From contig NZ_JALNTY010000001.1 of NCBI RefSeq assembly GCF_023161965.1, positions 912,501 to 976,500 of the forward strand: 64,000 nt of DNA, given 5' to 3'. Below the pieces are notes generated by a model that was given only the letters and a program-made list of their open reading frames with translations, was not told the origin of the DNA and ran no database searches. The DNA comes from Anaerosoma tenue (GTDB lineage: Bacteria; Actinomycetota; Coriobacteriia; Anaerosomatales; Anaerosomataceae). A program made the position numbers and the translations under genes. Positions 1 to 8,696 of the stretch are shown piece after piece. The stretch's first letter is position 1. Each line of letters begins with the position of its first letter.

Positions 1-30
1 GACGTGTGCACGGGATCGGGCGGCGGCGCA

Positions 31-927
31 TCATGGCGCCTCCACGTCGGGCCACACCACGTGGGGCATGGACCACTGGACGGGGTCCTCTGTGATCCAG
101 CGCTCCACCGGGGCGAGCACCGCCTCGGCGTTGGCGCGCAAGACATCGGAGGTGGGGCGGTCGCCCACCATCGGGACCGGATCGGCCTGCAGGAGCTCGT
201 AGCGGCCGTCGGGCCTCCGCCGGCCAGTCATGGGAACGACCGGCACGCCCGCGCGCATGGCCAGGCGCACGTGCAGGAGCGGGAGCGGCGCGGGGCGGCC
301 GAAGAAGCGCGGCTGCACCTTGTCGGGCTCCGGCAACGGGCGGTCCAGGCCGGTGAGCACCGACGAACCCGACGCGAGACGCCGCGCCGCGGTCTTGAGC
401 GAGTCCATCGACACCGGGGTGACCTCGAAACCCGCCCGGTTGCGCATCTCGTTCTGCCACTGATAGCTGCCGCCGGGGTCGGCCACGGAGAGCACCTGCA
501 TCCGCCATCCGTTTCGGCCCAGCAGGCGTCCCACCAGGTCGAAGTTGCCCATGTGCGCGCCCACATAGACGAACGGACCGTCGGTGCGGTCGCGCTCGAT
601 AAACGCGTGGAACGCCTCGTCGCGCACCACCGCGGCGTCCTCGGCGGCGTCCCTGCCGAGGACCCGGTAGAGGTCGTAGAGGAAGAGCGCCATCGCACGC
701 ACGTTCTCGGCCACGGCGGCATCGAGGGCGTCGCCCGTGAGCGTGCCGCCAGAGGCGACGTACTGGTTGGTGCGTGACGCCCTCGCGAGCGCGGAGTCGG
801 GATCGCGGGCGATCCGGCGGGCCGCCGCCGACGCGAGAGTGCGGGCGAAGCCGGGTGGCGCCACACGCGCCGCCCCCACCGCAACGCGCATCCCCGCACG
901 ACCTATGACAGCTGCCACACGCCTCAC
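31..927 (-). CDS. Lysophospholipid acyltransferase family protein (LpxL/HtrB/PatA-like)
   Basis: Predicted membrane-associated acyltransferase of about 298 residues that would move an acyl chain onto a lipid or glycolipid, as actinobacterial phosphatidylinositol mannoside acyltransferases do. The family HX4D catalytic signature is visible as HMGNFD in the context YVGAHMGNFDLVGRLL, followed by a downstream VPVVPMTGRRRPDGRYEL segment typical of the family. The frame is open further upstream, but a GTG at 927 follows a GGAAGGA ribosome site by 3 bases, so I prefer it; the first ATG lies at 891. It is divergent from the gene starting at 1010 and shares an 82-base intergenic region. The substrate cannot be read from sequence. 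Confidence 0.8.
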   Translation of the reverse strand: MRRVAAVIGRAGMRVAVGAARVAPPGFARTLASAAARRIARDPDSALARASRTNQYVASGGTLTGDALDAAVAENVRAMALFLYDLYRVLGRDAAEDAAVVRDEAFHAFIERDRTDGPFVYVGAHMGNFDLVGRLLGRNGWRMQVLSVADPGGSYQWQNEMRNRAGFEVTPVSMDSLKTAARRLASGSSVLTGLDRPLPEPDKVQPRFFGRPAPLPLLHVRLAMRAGVPVVPMTGRRRPDGRYELLQADPVPMVGDRPTSDVLRANAEAVLAPVERWITEDPVQWSMPHVVWPDVEAP

Positions 928-1009
928 GCGTCCTTCCCGGATATCAGCACAGTGTACCAGCACCACACGCAGTGCTACGCTCGTTCGCGACACCTGCGAA
1001 GGAGGAGCG

Positions 1010-2209
1010 ATGAACGAGGCGGCCGGCCCGCTCCGGATCGACGAGATCCCGCTCGGGGACCCGCGGATGAAGGAGTTCGTGGCGTTTCACTGGAAGCTCT
1101 ACGAGGGCAACACGCACTGGGTCCCGCAGTTCGACGCAGACCTCCTCGGCAACAGGCTCCTCGGCCTCACCGGACTTCTCACGCCGCAGCACCCGTACCA
1201 CAAGTCGTCGGTCGCCACGCACTTCCTGGCCCTGCGCGGCAAGGAGACCGTGGGGCGCATCTCGGTGGTGGTGAACAACCGCTTCAACGAGTACTACGAC
1301 GTGCGCGTGGCGTTCTTCGGCTTCTTCGAGTTCGTGGAGGACTACGCGGTGGCCGAGGCGCTGCTGGATGCCGCGCGCGAGTGGGCCACCCGCCACGGGG
1401 CCACCGTGATGCGTGGGCCGGGCGAGTACTGCAACATCACCCATGAGCGGCAGGGCTGCCTGATCGACGGCTTCGATCAGGACGTGTACGTGGAGCACAC
1501 ATGGAACCCGCCGTATTACCAGGAGTTCATCGAGCGGTACGGCTGCGAGAAGGCGATGGACTACCACGCGTACATCATCGACCTCTCGAAGCCGATCACC
1601 GACCGGCTCGACAAGGTGGCCGACGGGGTGCGCCACCGGGGCCACCTCGAGGTGCGCCCGCTCGACATGTCGCGGTTCAACGAGGACCTCAAGCTCGTGA
1701 TCGACATCTACAACCAGGCCTGGGCGCAGAACTGGGGCTTCCTGCCGATCACCGAGTGGGAAGTGGACGCGCTGGTGGAGGCGCTGAAGCCCATCATCGA
1801 CCCGGGCCTCTGCCGGTTCGCCTACTACAAAGGCGAGCCGATCGCCGTGCTCGGCGCGTTCCCCGACCCCAACTACGCCACCCGGCCGCGCTGGAAGCTC
1901 TACGGCGACAGCGACTACGCCCGCATCGCGCGGCTGTTCGCCACGCGTCGCTCGATCCCCCGCGTGAGGCTCATCTTCTTCGGCATCCTGCCGGGGTTCC
2001 GGCGGCTCGGCGCCGACTCGCTCCTCTACCAGGAGGTGCACCGCTACGCGGTCTCCAAGGGGTACAAGGCCGTGGACGTGTCGTTGCTGCTCGAGGTGAA
2101 CGACCTCGTGATCCGCGCTGCCGAGTTCATGGGCGGTACGCGCTACAAGACGTGGCGGATCTGGGATCTCCCGCTCGAGGAACCCGGCGGGGACGGCGCC
2201 GCCAGCTGA
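1010..2209 (+). CDS. GNAT-like N-acyltransferase-fold protein of unknown substrate
   Basis: A protein of 399 residues with a GNAT-type acyltransferase feel: an early strand/helix block (FLALRGKETVGRISVVVNN), a central FFGFFEFVEDYAVAEALLDA block and a C-terminal block with LIFFGILPGFRRLGADSLL, where acetyl-CoA would bind. I recognise it as a conserved hypothetical family seen in Chloroflexi and Actinobacteria, sometimes misannotated as GTP cyclohydrolase. The ATG at 1010 is chosen because GAAGGAGGAGCG lies directly upstream. The open frame extends to 737, but that part overlaps the divergent acyltransferase gene. Pairing with a lipid acyltransferase hints at a lipid or envelope role, which is inference only. 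Confidence 0.7.
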   Translation: MNEAAGPLRIDEIPLGDPRMKEFVAFHWKLYEGNTHWVPQFDADLLGNRLLGLTGLLTPQHPYHKSSVATHFLALRGKETVGRISVVVNNRFNEYYDVRVAFFGFFEFVEDYAVAEALLDAAREWATRHGATVMRGPGEYCNITHERQGCLIDGFDQDVYVEHTWNPPYYQEFIERYGCEKAMDYHAYIIDLSKPITDRLDKVADGVRHRGHLEVRPLDMSRFNEDLKLVIDIYNQAWAQNWGFLPITEWEVDALVEALKPIIDPGLCRFAYYKGEPIAVLGAFPDPNYATRPRWKLYGDSDYARIARLFATRRSIPRVRLIFFGILPGFRRLGADSLLYQEVHRYAVSKGYKAVDVSLLLEVNDLVIRAAEFMGGTRYKTWRIWDLPLEEPGGDGAAS

Positions 2210-2219
2210 CGCGGGCTGA

Positions 2220-2828
2220 TCACCGCCCGGCTGCGATGCCCGTGACCCGGGCGACGATCGTCCGGGGAAGATCGCCGGTGTCCACCGTCTCCTCCGCTGC
2301 GCCGAGGCCGATCGCGGCCTCGGGCATGCTGGCCGCCGCCGCCGAGCGCGGTGACTCGACGATCGTCCGGCCGCCCGCGCGGCGGATCTCCAGCAGTCCG
2401 CGGGCGCCGTCGTTGCCGATGCCGCTCAGCACCACCCCGATCACGCCGTGCCTGAAGACCGCCGCCGCCGAGGTCATGAGCGTGTCGATCGAGGGGACGT
2501 AGAACGCATCGCCGCTGTCGGCGTCGAAGCGGATACGGGCCTCGGCCGGGGTGCCCACGATGCGCATGTGCCGGCCGGCCGGCGCCACGTAGACGGTGCC
2601 CCGCACGAACCGCTCGTGCTCGCGCGCCTCGCGCACGTCGAGCCAGCAGAGCTTGTCGAGCCGGGCCGCCCACTGGGCGGTGAAGCCGTCGGGCATGTGC
2701 TGGCAGACGGCAACGGGCGCCGGAAGGTCCGCCGGGAGTGCGCGGAGCAGCGACTCCACCACCGGCGTGCCGCCCGTGGATGCGCCGATCACCACCGCCT
2801 GCATGGCGAAGCCTGTGAAGGCTTCCAT
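2220..2828 (-). CDS. Stand-alone CheB-type protein-glutamate methylesterase domain
   Basis: About 202 residues covering only the catalytic half of CheB, the hydrolase that removes methyl groups (or deamidates) on chemoreceptor glutamates. The Ser-His-Asp triad is visible: Ser in VVIGASTGGTP, His in VCQHMPDGF and Asp in LSGIGNDGARG. There is no receiver domain before it, so the phosphorylation-controlled gate of normal CheB is missing. The start ATG at 2828 overlaps the stop of the upstream membrane protein gene in a TGATG arrangement, so the two are likely translationally coupled. No cheR, cheA or receptor gene is in the window. It may act on a non-chemotactic target. Confidence 0.85.
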   Translation of the reverse strand: MEAFTGFAMQAVVIGASTGGTPVVESLLRALPADLPAPVAVCQHMPDGFTAQWAARLDKLCWLDVREAREHERFVRGTVYVAPAGRHMRIVGTPAEARIRFDADSGDAFYVPSIDTLMTSAAAVFRHGVIGVVLSGIGNDGARGLLEIRRAGGRTIVESPRSAAAASMPEAAIGLGAAEETVDTGDLPRTIVARVTGIAAGR

Positions 2829-3307
2829 CACGGCCCGGCTTTCGAGCGCGGCGTGCGGGCGAAGGCGAGCGTGCCCGCCGTGACCACCGCCGTGAACTGC
2901 GCCAGCGGGCCCGCCACGAAGAGCAGCACGAGCCAGGCGATCTTGGAGGGCTGTGAAGCCCACAGGAGGAGCGGTACCCCGAGCTCGGCCGCATCGACCG
3001 CAGGGTCGAGGAAGACCGGGATCGCGCCCGCCCACACGAACACCAGGACGACGAGGGTCACCACCGCGAGCGCGGCGGCGTGCGCGAGAAGCGAGCGGAT
3101 ACGCGCGCGTTCCACGGCGGGGCCCCCGGTCTCGGGAAGGCTCTCGGGCAGCACGTGCGGTCCCCGCCTCACGAGCCACCAGCCCACGCCGAAACCGTAG
3201 AGGACGGCCAGGATCGGCAGGCTGAGACCGATGCCGATCGCGAAGACGTCGATCAGGGCGATCACGATGTACGGGAAGTTCTGACGCCAGAACGGTGCGC
3301 CTGCCAT
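2828..3307 (-). CDS. Hypothetical integral membrane protein coupled to CheB-like gene
   Basis: A 159-residue protein with three or four hydrophobic segments: an N-terminal pair around FPYIVIALIDVFAIGIGLSL and LAVLYGFGVGWWLV, a middle one around AAALAVVTLVVLVFVWAGAI, and a C-terminal one around IAWLVLLFVAGPLAQFTAVV. I do not recognise the family. The ATG at 3307 sits behind a GAGGTG ribosome site. Its stop overlaps the start of the CheB-domain gene by one base, which suggests equal production and perhaps a physical partnership in which this protein is the membrane anchor or the methylesterase target. That role is inference from gene order only. Confidence 0.65.
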   Translation of the reverse strand: MAGAPFWRQNFPYIVIALIDVFAIGIGLSLPILAVLYGFGVGWWLVRRGPHVLPESLPETGGPAVERARIRSLLAHAAALAVVTLVVLVFVWAGAIPVFLDPAVDAAELGVPLLLWASQPSKIAWLVLLFVAGPLAQFTAVVTAGTLAFARTPRSKAGP

Positions 3308-3393
3308 GGGACACCTCACATCGCAGAGGGCGGTCGTCTAGGTTGTAGAGGCCGATCGTCTAGAACGGTAGCAGACCCGGTGACCCCGCGTCG

Positions 3394-4872
3394 TCATACC
3401 CCCGCCTGCCGACGCATCTCCTCAAGAAGGCACACCATCGCGTAGGTATCCAGACCGCAGTACTCCGTGAGGTCGCGGACGGTGGCCGCGACCTCGTGGG
3501 CATCGGCCCTACCGGTGACGATGCGCAGATAGCGCACGCTCGCGGTCTGGCCGTCGGCGATCGGCATGTCAGCGTACGAGAGCGTGGGGCACCACGCCGG
3601 CAGCACCTGCTTGATGCTCGTGCGTCCCACGGTGGCAGGGTGACGCGTGTTGGCGCTGATCAGGGGCGCGAGGTCCACCAGGCGCTCGATGACGCGCCGG
3701 ATCGCGGGCGCGAGGCCGGGCAGAGCGGTCGCAAGAGCCTCGAGCTGCGTGCGCTCGTAGCGCGTGTAGTGCGTGACGGAACCCGTCTCTCCGACATCCG
3801 CCAGCAGGTGCTCGGCGAGCTCGCGCCGCGGGTCGCCGGGGCCGGCATGCAGGTACTCGCTGTGCTCCACGTCGCCGCCCTCGTGATGCGTGTGGATGGA
3901 GTACTGGAAGGGGATCTGTTGATACGGCCGCGTGCCCTGCCAGAGCGGCAGCGCGGGATTGACCGTCTCGAAGTCGAGATGATGCACCGGCCACCGCAGC
4001 CGCGCGAGATCACGCGCGAGCCCGGCGGCATCCACGTACGGCTGTCCGGTCTTCACGACAGCCACCACCTCGCGTTGGGCCGTGGTGAGGCCCGGGAACG
4101 AGTCGGGCACGTCACGGATGCTCGTGACCCCCGCATCGAGCAACGCGTGGAGCACGGGATCGGAGATCCTCGGCAGCGCTGTGACCGGGTACTCTACGGG
4201 CAGGAACGCATGGCAGTAGCCGACGAAATCGCAGGTGTACGGCGACGAGCACTGCGAGCCGATCCGCACCTGCGGCTCGGGGCCCTCGAGCATCGCGCCG
4301 AGCCGCGCCAGATCGCCGGGCACCGATGCCATGGCAGCGCGGGCGCGATCGGTCACGTCGGCTATCGTGAAGAGCGCACCGGGGTCGTACCCGCCGCCGT
4401 CGTAAACATACGACGTGTCGATGTGGACGATGTTGATGGTGCGGAGCGGCAGACCCGACCCCTCCACTGCGTACGCCTGCACCGCGGCATCAGTGATGTG
4501 AACGTCCTTGACCGAGCCGCTCGACTTCACCTCGTAGAGGTCCCATCGGCCATCGCCGGCGGCAGCGAGGATGTCCACACGCGCGAACGCGCCCCCGTAC
4601 GAGAAGGCCGGTTCGTAGAGCGCGGTGGCCCCTTCGGCCAGCAGCCGGCGTGTGGTGGCGAGAGCCTCGTCCGGGTGCCGGTGGTCCTCGGTGACCTCGA
4701 CGCCGCCCGGGAACAGCTGCTGCGCCAGGCGGCCGACCTCGCTGCCCTGGTCGAAGATCCACTGCTGCGACTCCGTGACCGGCGCCGCGAGATCGCGCCG
4801 GTGCACTGCAAGCCAGAGCGCCTTGGGGCACTGCAACCCTTTCTGGAACCGCGACTTGGAGAGACTGCTCAC
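3394..4872 (-). CDS. DUF2779 domain protein (RecB-like nuclease plus DnaQ-like fold)
   Basis: About 492 residues matching the DUF2779 family. The N-terminal part begins SKSRFQKGLQCPKALWL, typical of RecB/Cas4-type PD-(D/E)XK proteins, with the YEVKSSGSVKDVHITDAAVQ block as the D/E-X-K motif and cysteine pairs near CSSPYTCDFVGYCHAF that could hold an iron-sulphur cluster. The C-terminal part has HHLDFETVNPALPLW, an exonuclease-like DxE, and later CGLDTYAM. The GTG at 4872 is favoured because AAGGGGG precedes it by about 7 bases; the frame is open to 5010. A DNA-processing role is likely, but the biological job of the family is not established. Confidence 0.8.
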   Translation of the reverse strand: MSSLSKSRFQKGLQCPKALWLAVHRRDLAAPVTESQQWIFDQGSEVGRLAQQLFPGGVEVTEDHRHPDEALATTRRLLAEGATALYEPAFSYGGAFARVDILAAAGDGRWDLYEVKSSGSVKDVHITDAAVQAYAVEGSGLPLRTINIVHIDTSYVYDGGGYDPGALFTIADVTDRARAAMASVPGDLARLGAMLEGPEPQVRIGSQCSSPYTCDFVGYCHAFLPVEYPVTALPRISDPVLHALLDAGVTSIRDVPDSFPGLTTAQREVVAVVKTGQPYVDAAGLARDLARLRWPVHHLDFETVNPALPLWQGTRPYQQIPFQYSIHTHHEGGDVEHSEYLHAGPGDPRRELAEHLLADVGETGSVTHYTRYERTQLEALATALPGLAPAIRRVIERLVDLAPLISANTRHPATVGRTSIKQVLPAWCPTLSYADMPIADGQTASVRYLRIVTGRADAHEVAATVRDLTEYCGLDTYAMVCLLEEMRRQAGV

Positions 4873-4991
4873 TCCCACACCCCCTTCATCGCGCCCATCG
4901 TACCGCTCGGCTATGACACGGTCCTGCACTCCAGACACCCGGATGCGTTGCCGATACACTTGGCGAACAGTCGTATACGCAGAGCGGGCCG

Positions 4992-6236
4992 GTGACCGTG
5001 GAGACTGCACAACATCAGATGGGGATGCGCCGCTTCACCATACAGTTGGTGGTAGCGGCTATCGTCTTCACCGCTCTCACGTTCACCGCCATCTACGCCC
5101 GATCACGCGCGCTCCTCTACGAGTCGCTCCGCGACCAGGCGGCGAACCACTTCGATCTTATCGTGACCGCTCGCGCATGGAACGCGCATCAGAACGGCGT
5201 GTGGGTGGTGATGCGCGATGGCGTGGAACCCAACCCCTACCTCGACGACCTCGGCGTGGACGCGGTGATCGAGACGACAGACGGGCGACAGCTCACGCTG
5301 CGGAATCCCGCCATCATGGCCGATGAGATATCGCAGCTTCTCAAGACGCGGCGGGGTATCACCTACCACCTGGTGGCGCTCGAACCGGTGAACCCCTACA
5401 ACACGCCGGATGAGTGGGAGCGGGATGTCCTGCTCGGCTTCGACGACAGTGACGAGCCGCAGTGGACCATCGACCACCAGGAGCAGATGTTCCGCTACAT
5501 GCGTCCGCTCAAGGTGGAGGGCGCGTGCGTGCCGTGCCACCAGGCGCAGAGCTACGAGATCGGCCAGGTGGCGGGAGCCACCACCGTGGAGATTCCGATG
5601 GCGTCGCTCAACGACCGCCTTCGCGGCAACGTGGTGACGCTCGTGATCCTCGGAACGCTCTCGGCGATGGCGGCGACCGGCTCGATCCTGCTGATGACGC
5701 GCAGACTGAACGCGCAGGTGAGCGATGCGCGCAACCGGCTCGTGGACGTGGCGCGCACCGACGAGCTCACTGGCCTGCTCAACCGCCGCGGAACGCTCGC
5801 CCGGCTGGAGACCGAGGTTGCCCGCTCGGCACGCACGGGCACGCCGCTCGCCCTGGCGATGCTCGACCTCGACCACTTCAAGAACGTGAACGACACGTTC
5901 GGCCACAGCGTTGGCGACGAGATGCTCCGCCACTTCGCGCGGCTGGTGGATGACGAGAGCCGTTCGTACGACATCGTCGGCAGGCTGGGCGGCGAGGAGT
6001 TCCTGCTCATCGCGCCCGAGACCGACCTGGAGGAAGCGGCGATCGTGGCCGAGCGCATCCGCACACGAGTGGCCGCTGAGCCGCTCCGCATGAACGGCGA
6101 GCCCATACCCATGACCGTGAGCATCGGCGTGACCGAGCTGACAGACGGTGAGGATATCGACGCGCTGTTGTTGCGGGCCGATGCGGCGATGTACGCCGCG
6201 AAGGACGCCGGGCGCGACCAGGTGGTGGCCGGCTGA
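4992..6236 (+). CDS. Membrane diguanylate cyclase with c-haem sensor domain
   Basis: A 414-residue signalling protein. Order: transmembrane helix near residues 14-34, an extracytoplasmic Tll0287-like (DUF3365-type) domain carrying one haem c motif CVPCH, a second transmembrane helix, then a GGDEF domain starting at RTDELTGLLNRRG. The catalytic motif reads GGEEF and is preceded by RSYD at the spacing of the inhibitory I-site, so it should make cyclic di-GMP from two GTP and be product-inhibited. The covalent haem suggests redox or gas sensing. The first GTG at 4992 is used, but ribosome-site evidence is weak and an ATG at 5019 or 5025 is possible. It is divergent from the DUF2779 gene. Confidence 0.88.
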   Translation: MTVETAQHQMGMRRFTIQLVVAAIVFTALTFTAIYARSRALLYESLRDQAANHFDLIVTARAWNAHQNGVWVVMRDGVEPNPYLDDLGVDAVIETTDGRQLTLRNPAIMADEISQLLKTRRGITYHLVALEPVNPYNTPDEWERDVLLGFDDSDEPQWTIDHQEQMFRYMRPLKVEGACVPCHQAQSYEIGQVAGATTVEIPMASLNDRLRGNVVTLVILGTLSAMAATGSILLMTRRLNAQVSDARNRLVDVARTDELTGLLNRRGTLARLETEVARSARTGTPLALAMLDLDHFKNVNDTFGHSVGDEMLRHFARLVDDESRSYDIVGRLGGEEFLLIAPETDLEEAAIVAERIRTRVAAEPLRMNGEPIPMTVSIGVTELTDGEDIDALLLRADAAMYAAKDAGRDQVVAG

Positions 6237-6732
6237 CGGCGACGGCACGGGCGCATGCGGAAAGCGCTCCGGGGTGCTGCGCGGGGAATCGGCCGAACGG
6301 CCTGAGAATAGAGGTGTCCCGAGAAACCGCTCCTACGAAGATCCGGTACTCACTAGCTTCCCGTTTCTTACCATTGGGCGCTGAGAACATCCGGCCAGCT
6401 TGCGCGTGCCTTCCGATCCAACTCCCGCCGGCAGCTACTGGTACGCTACCTTTCGCGGTTCTCCCGGCTCGACCTCTCGGGACAACCACGACTCTACGGC
6501 ATGCAACGGAGCTGCGCAAGGGCAAAATCGCAAAATGTCGAGGATGCTGACGAACGGTATCTACTCGCCGTTCTCCGGCTATCTTGGAACGACAAGCGGT
6601 TTCCACCGAGGACGGGCGGGCGACTGCACACGCCACGGGGCGTTTTCGGGGTCTGAACGGCCGCTTCACGCATCGGGAGCCCGCAGGCTACACTCTTCAC
6701 AGCGTTGGACGACTCTCGCCGAGGAGGCCGCC
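6237..6732. other. Non-coding stretch of 496 bases with distant 10-base inverted repeats
   Basis: I see no convincing gene. TGTCCCGAGA at 6315-6324 is matched by its exact inverse complement at 6475-6484, so the 150 bases between could form a closed stem-loop structure or be a small transposon-derived element. Base composition is a little less GC-rich than its neighbours. No riboswitch consensus that I know is matched. The promoter of the lipoprotein gene at 6733 should lie in the last 100 bases, but I could not pick boxes with confidence. Confidence 0.35.
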
Positions 6733-7527
6733 ATGAAGCGGATCGCAGTGTTGGTGCTTTCGCTCGTGCTCGTGTTCCTGGTAGCGGGATGCAGTGGCGG
6801 CGCGGAGCCCGCGGACACGGGCGCAGCCGACGACGACGGCGCTCCGGCGTCGTCGGGCGACATCGACATGCTTGCCACGGTCGACGACCTGAGCGCGGCG
6901 CTCGAGCGCGACCACGCGGACGCCGAGTGGTACGGCGACATCACCGACATCACCGTCGACACGATGCTCGGCACCCAGGTACTCGTGGTGCATGTGGCGT
7001 GGGGCGGCACGGACCCCGACTATGAGACCACCAACCGCAAGGCGCAGGGCATCTCGGATGCGCTCTTTGCCTACAGGCAGACTATCGCGCCCAATTACGC
7101 GCTGATGCATGCCGACGGGAAGACGCTCTACATGGGCTCGTCGAGCGACCTCGACGCCACGCCGATGGACTCGGTCTTCACACTCCCGGCGGCGCCACAG
7201 ACGGCCGAAGAGGTCTCGGCATGGTTGGATACGGTCTACGGGTCCGGTGGCATCGTGACGCTCGGCCCCGATGAGACCTGGTACGGCACGATCGAGTCGA
7301 TCACCGTCTCACAGAAGGATTGGGGCTCCGGGCCGACAACGGTGCTCGAGGTGACCACGTCGCCAGCATCGCCCACCGACGTGAGCCTGCTTGGCGTCGC
7401 CCTGCAGACCACCGGCTCGCCGCTGCTGGCGAACTACAGCATCGTCGTGCCGGACGGCTCCGGCCCCGGCGGATCGGCCACGACCAACGGCCCGGGGACG
7501 GCCGGCTGGTTCTACCTGGCCGAGTAG
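6733..7527 (+). CDS. Secreted lipoprotein with internal duplication
   Basis: A 264-residue lipoprotein: MKRIAVL start, hydrophobic core, then lipobox LVAGC, so it should be lipidated and exposed outside the membrane. After an Ala/Asp-rich linker the mature part has two related halves. Each has an acidic helix, then EWYGDITDITVD or TWYGTIESITVS, then a strand pair ending VLVVHVAW or VLEVTT. The family is unknown to me. The ATG at 6733 has GAGGAGGCCGCC directly upstream. The duplication suggests two similar ligand-binding lobes or a pseudo-dimer. No enzymatic motif is visible. Confidence 0.8.
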   Translation: MKRIAVLVLSLVLVFLVAGCSGGAEPADTGAADDDGAPASSGDIDMLATVDDLSAALERDHADAEWYGDITDITVDTMLGTQVLVVHVAWGGTDPDYETTNRKAQGISDALFAYRQTIAPNYALMHADGKTLYMGSSSDLDATPMDSVFTLPAAPQTAEEVSAWLDTVYGSGGIVTLGPDETWYGTIESITVSQKDWGSGPTTVLEVTTSPASPTDVSLLGVALQTTGSPLLANYSIVVPDGSGPGGSATTNGPGTAGWFYLAE

Positions 7528-7539
7528 CAGCCGCTGCTG

Positions 7540-7562
7540 ACCGGGCGCGTCCGGCGCCCGGT
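7540..7562. terminator. Bidirectional hairpin between convergent genes
   Basis: ACCGGGCGC and GCGCCCGGT form a perfect 9-base stem with a 5-base loop, between the stops at 7527 and 7576. There is no T-tract, but position and strength fit a shared terminator. Confidence 0.5.
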
Positions 7563-7575
7563 CGCGCGACCGCCG

Positions 7576-8160
7576 CTACTTCTTGAACATCTTGCCCACG
7601 AAGCCCATCACGTCGTCCACGGCCGAGCCGTCCTTGTCGGCATCGAAGGCGGTGTTGAGTATGCCGAGAAGGTCGGGCGCGTCCTCGGCATCCTGTTGTT
7701 TGGCCGAGCCGAGCATGGAAGCCAGTCCGCTCGCGTCGAGCCCCTTCTCACGCTGCGTCTTGCCGAGCATGCCCATCACGAGCGGCGCGGCGATGGTGAG
7801 GATCTGGCCGATCTGATCGCCGGACAGACCGGTCTTCTGCGAGAGGCCCTTCTCCACCACCGGGCGCTTCTGCCCGAGCGCGTGCTTGAGGATGCCGGGC
7901 CCCTCGCCCGCCTGCGGATCCTGCAGCAGCCCGCCAAGGTCGCCGAGCACGGAGCCGTCGTGGTCTTTCTGGAGCGCGCGGAGCAGGTCGTTGGCGCCGG
8001 ACGGCTCCGACGCGTTGTTGGCGAGCGCGGAGACGAGCAACGGCATCGCTGCGGAAAGCGCGGACGACGCCTTGCTCTCATCGACGCCCACGGTCTTGCC
8101 GATCTCGGAGAGAGCGCCCGAGGAGAGCTGCTCCATGAGGTCACGGGTGAGTACGTCCAT
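7576..8160 (-). CDS. DUF937 domain protein (YidB-like)
   Basis: About 194 residues, mainly helical, matching DUF937: MDVLTRDLMEQLSSGALSEI at the start, repeated SALSAAMPLLVSALANNA and ILTIAAPLVMGMLGK helices, ending GFVGKMFKK. Function of the family is not established. The ATG at 8160 has GAAAGGACGCAT before it; the frame is open 11 codons further but without a ribosome site. It lies downstream of, and in the same direction as, the GlsB-type gene, 72 bases away, so both may belong to one stress-response unit. It converges on the lipoprotein gene. Confidence 0.8.
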   Translation of the reverse strand: MDVLTRDLMEQLSSGALSEIGKTVGVDESKASSALSAAMPLLVSALANNASEPSGANDLLRALQKDHDGSVLGDLGGLLQDPQAGEGPGILKHALGQKRPVVEKGLSQKTGLSGDQIGQILTIAAPLVMGMLGKTQREKGLDASGLASMLGSAKQQDAEDAPDLLGILNTAFDADKDGSAVDDVMGFVGKMFKK

Positions 8161-8232
8161 ATGCGTCCTTTCAGAAGCCCGCTGTGCGGGCACGGCAGTG
8201 CTATACGATAAGGAGAGCGGCGCGCTGAAGCG

Positions 8233-8484
8233 CTAGCGCTTCTTGATCATCCCGTAGACCACGAGCACGAGCACGGCGCCTGCGGTGGCCACGAGCAGCG
8301 TGGTGAGGTTGAAGCCCGTGATGGCCTCCTTGCCGATCAGGCTCATGATGCCGCCGCCGAGGAGCGCGCCCACGATGCCCAGGCCCGTGGTGAGGAAGAA
8401 GCCGGCTTTCTGATCGCCCGGCATGATCCACTTGGCGAGAAGCCCGGCGACGAGGCCGACGACGATCCATGACAAGATGCCCAT
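8233..8484 (-). CDS. GlsB/YeaQ/YmgE family stress-response membrane protein
   Basis: An 83-residue membrane protein of the transglycosylase-associated (YeaQ/YmgE) family, with three hydrophobic helices: ILSWIVVGLVAGLLAKWI, FFLTTGLGIVGALLGGGI and LLVATAGAVLVLVVYGMI. The G-x-G-rich second helix and the MPGD loop after the first are family hallmarks. Members rise under envelope or general stress, but the molecular job is unknown. Full length for the family. The stop codon lies inside a 16-base perfect palindrome (8227-8242), which may help terminate or stabilise the transcript. Confidence 0.9.
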   Translation of the reverse strand: MGILSWIVVGLVAGLLAKWIMPGDQKAGFFLTTGLGIVGALLGGGIMSLIGKEAITGFNLTTLLVATAGAVLVLVVYGMIKKR

Positions 8485-8696
8485 GAGATGCCCCCTTTGG
8501 GTGGCTTGCGGTTACCTGGAGTACATACCCGAGAAGGGCCGCCGCAGAGTCTCGAGGCGCGCAGACCCGGCAGATCAAGCGGCCGGCACCTCGCCCCCGG
8601 CGCTGCCCATCTTCGGGTATATAGGCCACACAGGCGCACCGGCAGCTGTCCGGGAGAACCGGCGCGTGACATCACGACCCACGGGGGGTGGGCTCC

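Noticed and set aside
3496-6248. Long antisense frames opposite the DUF2779 and diguanylate cyclase genes
   Set aside because: They mirror genes with recognised domains and have Arg/His-rich composition without ribosome sites.
6237-6732. Riboswitch (cyclic di-GMP or cobalamin) next to the diguanylate cyclase gene
   Set aside because: Short stretches such as GGGCAAAA look suggestive, but the conserved core and helices of these classes are not there.
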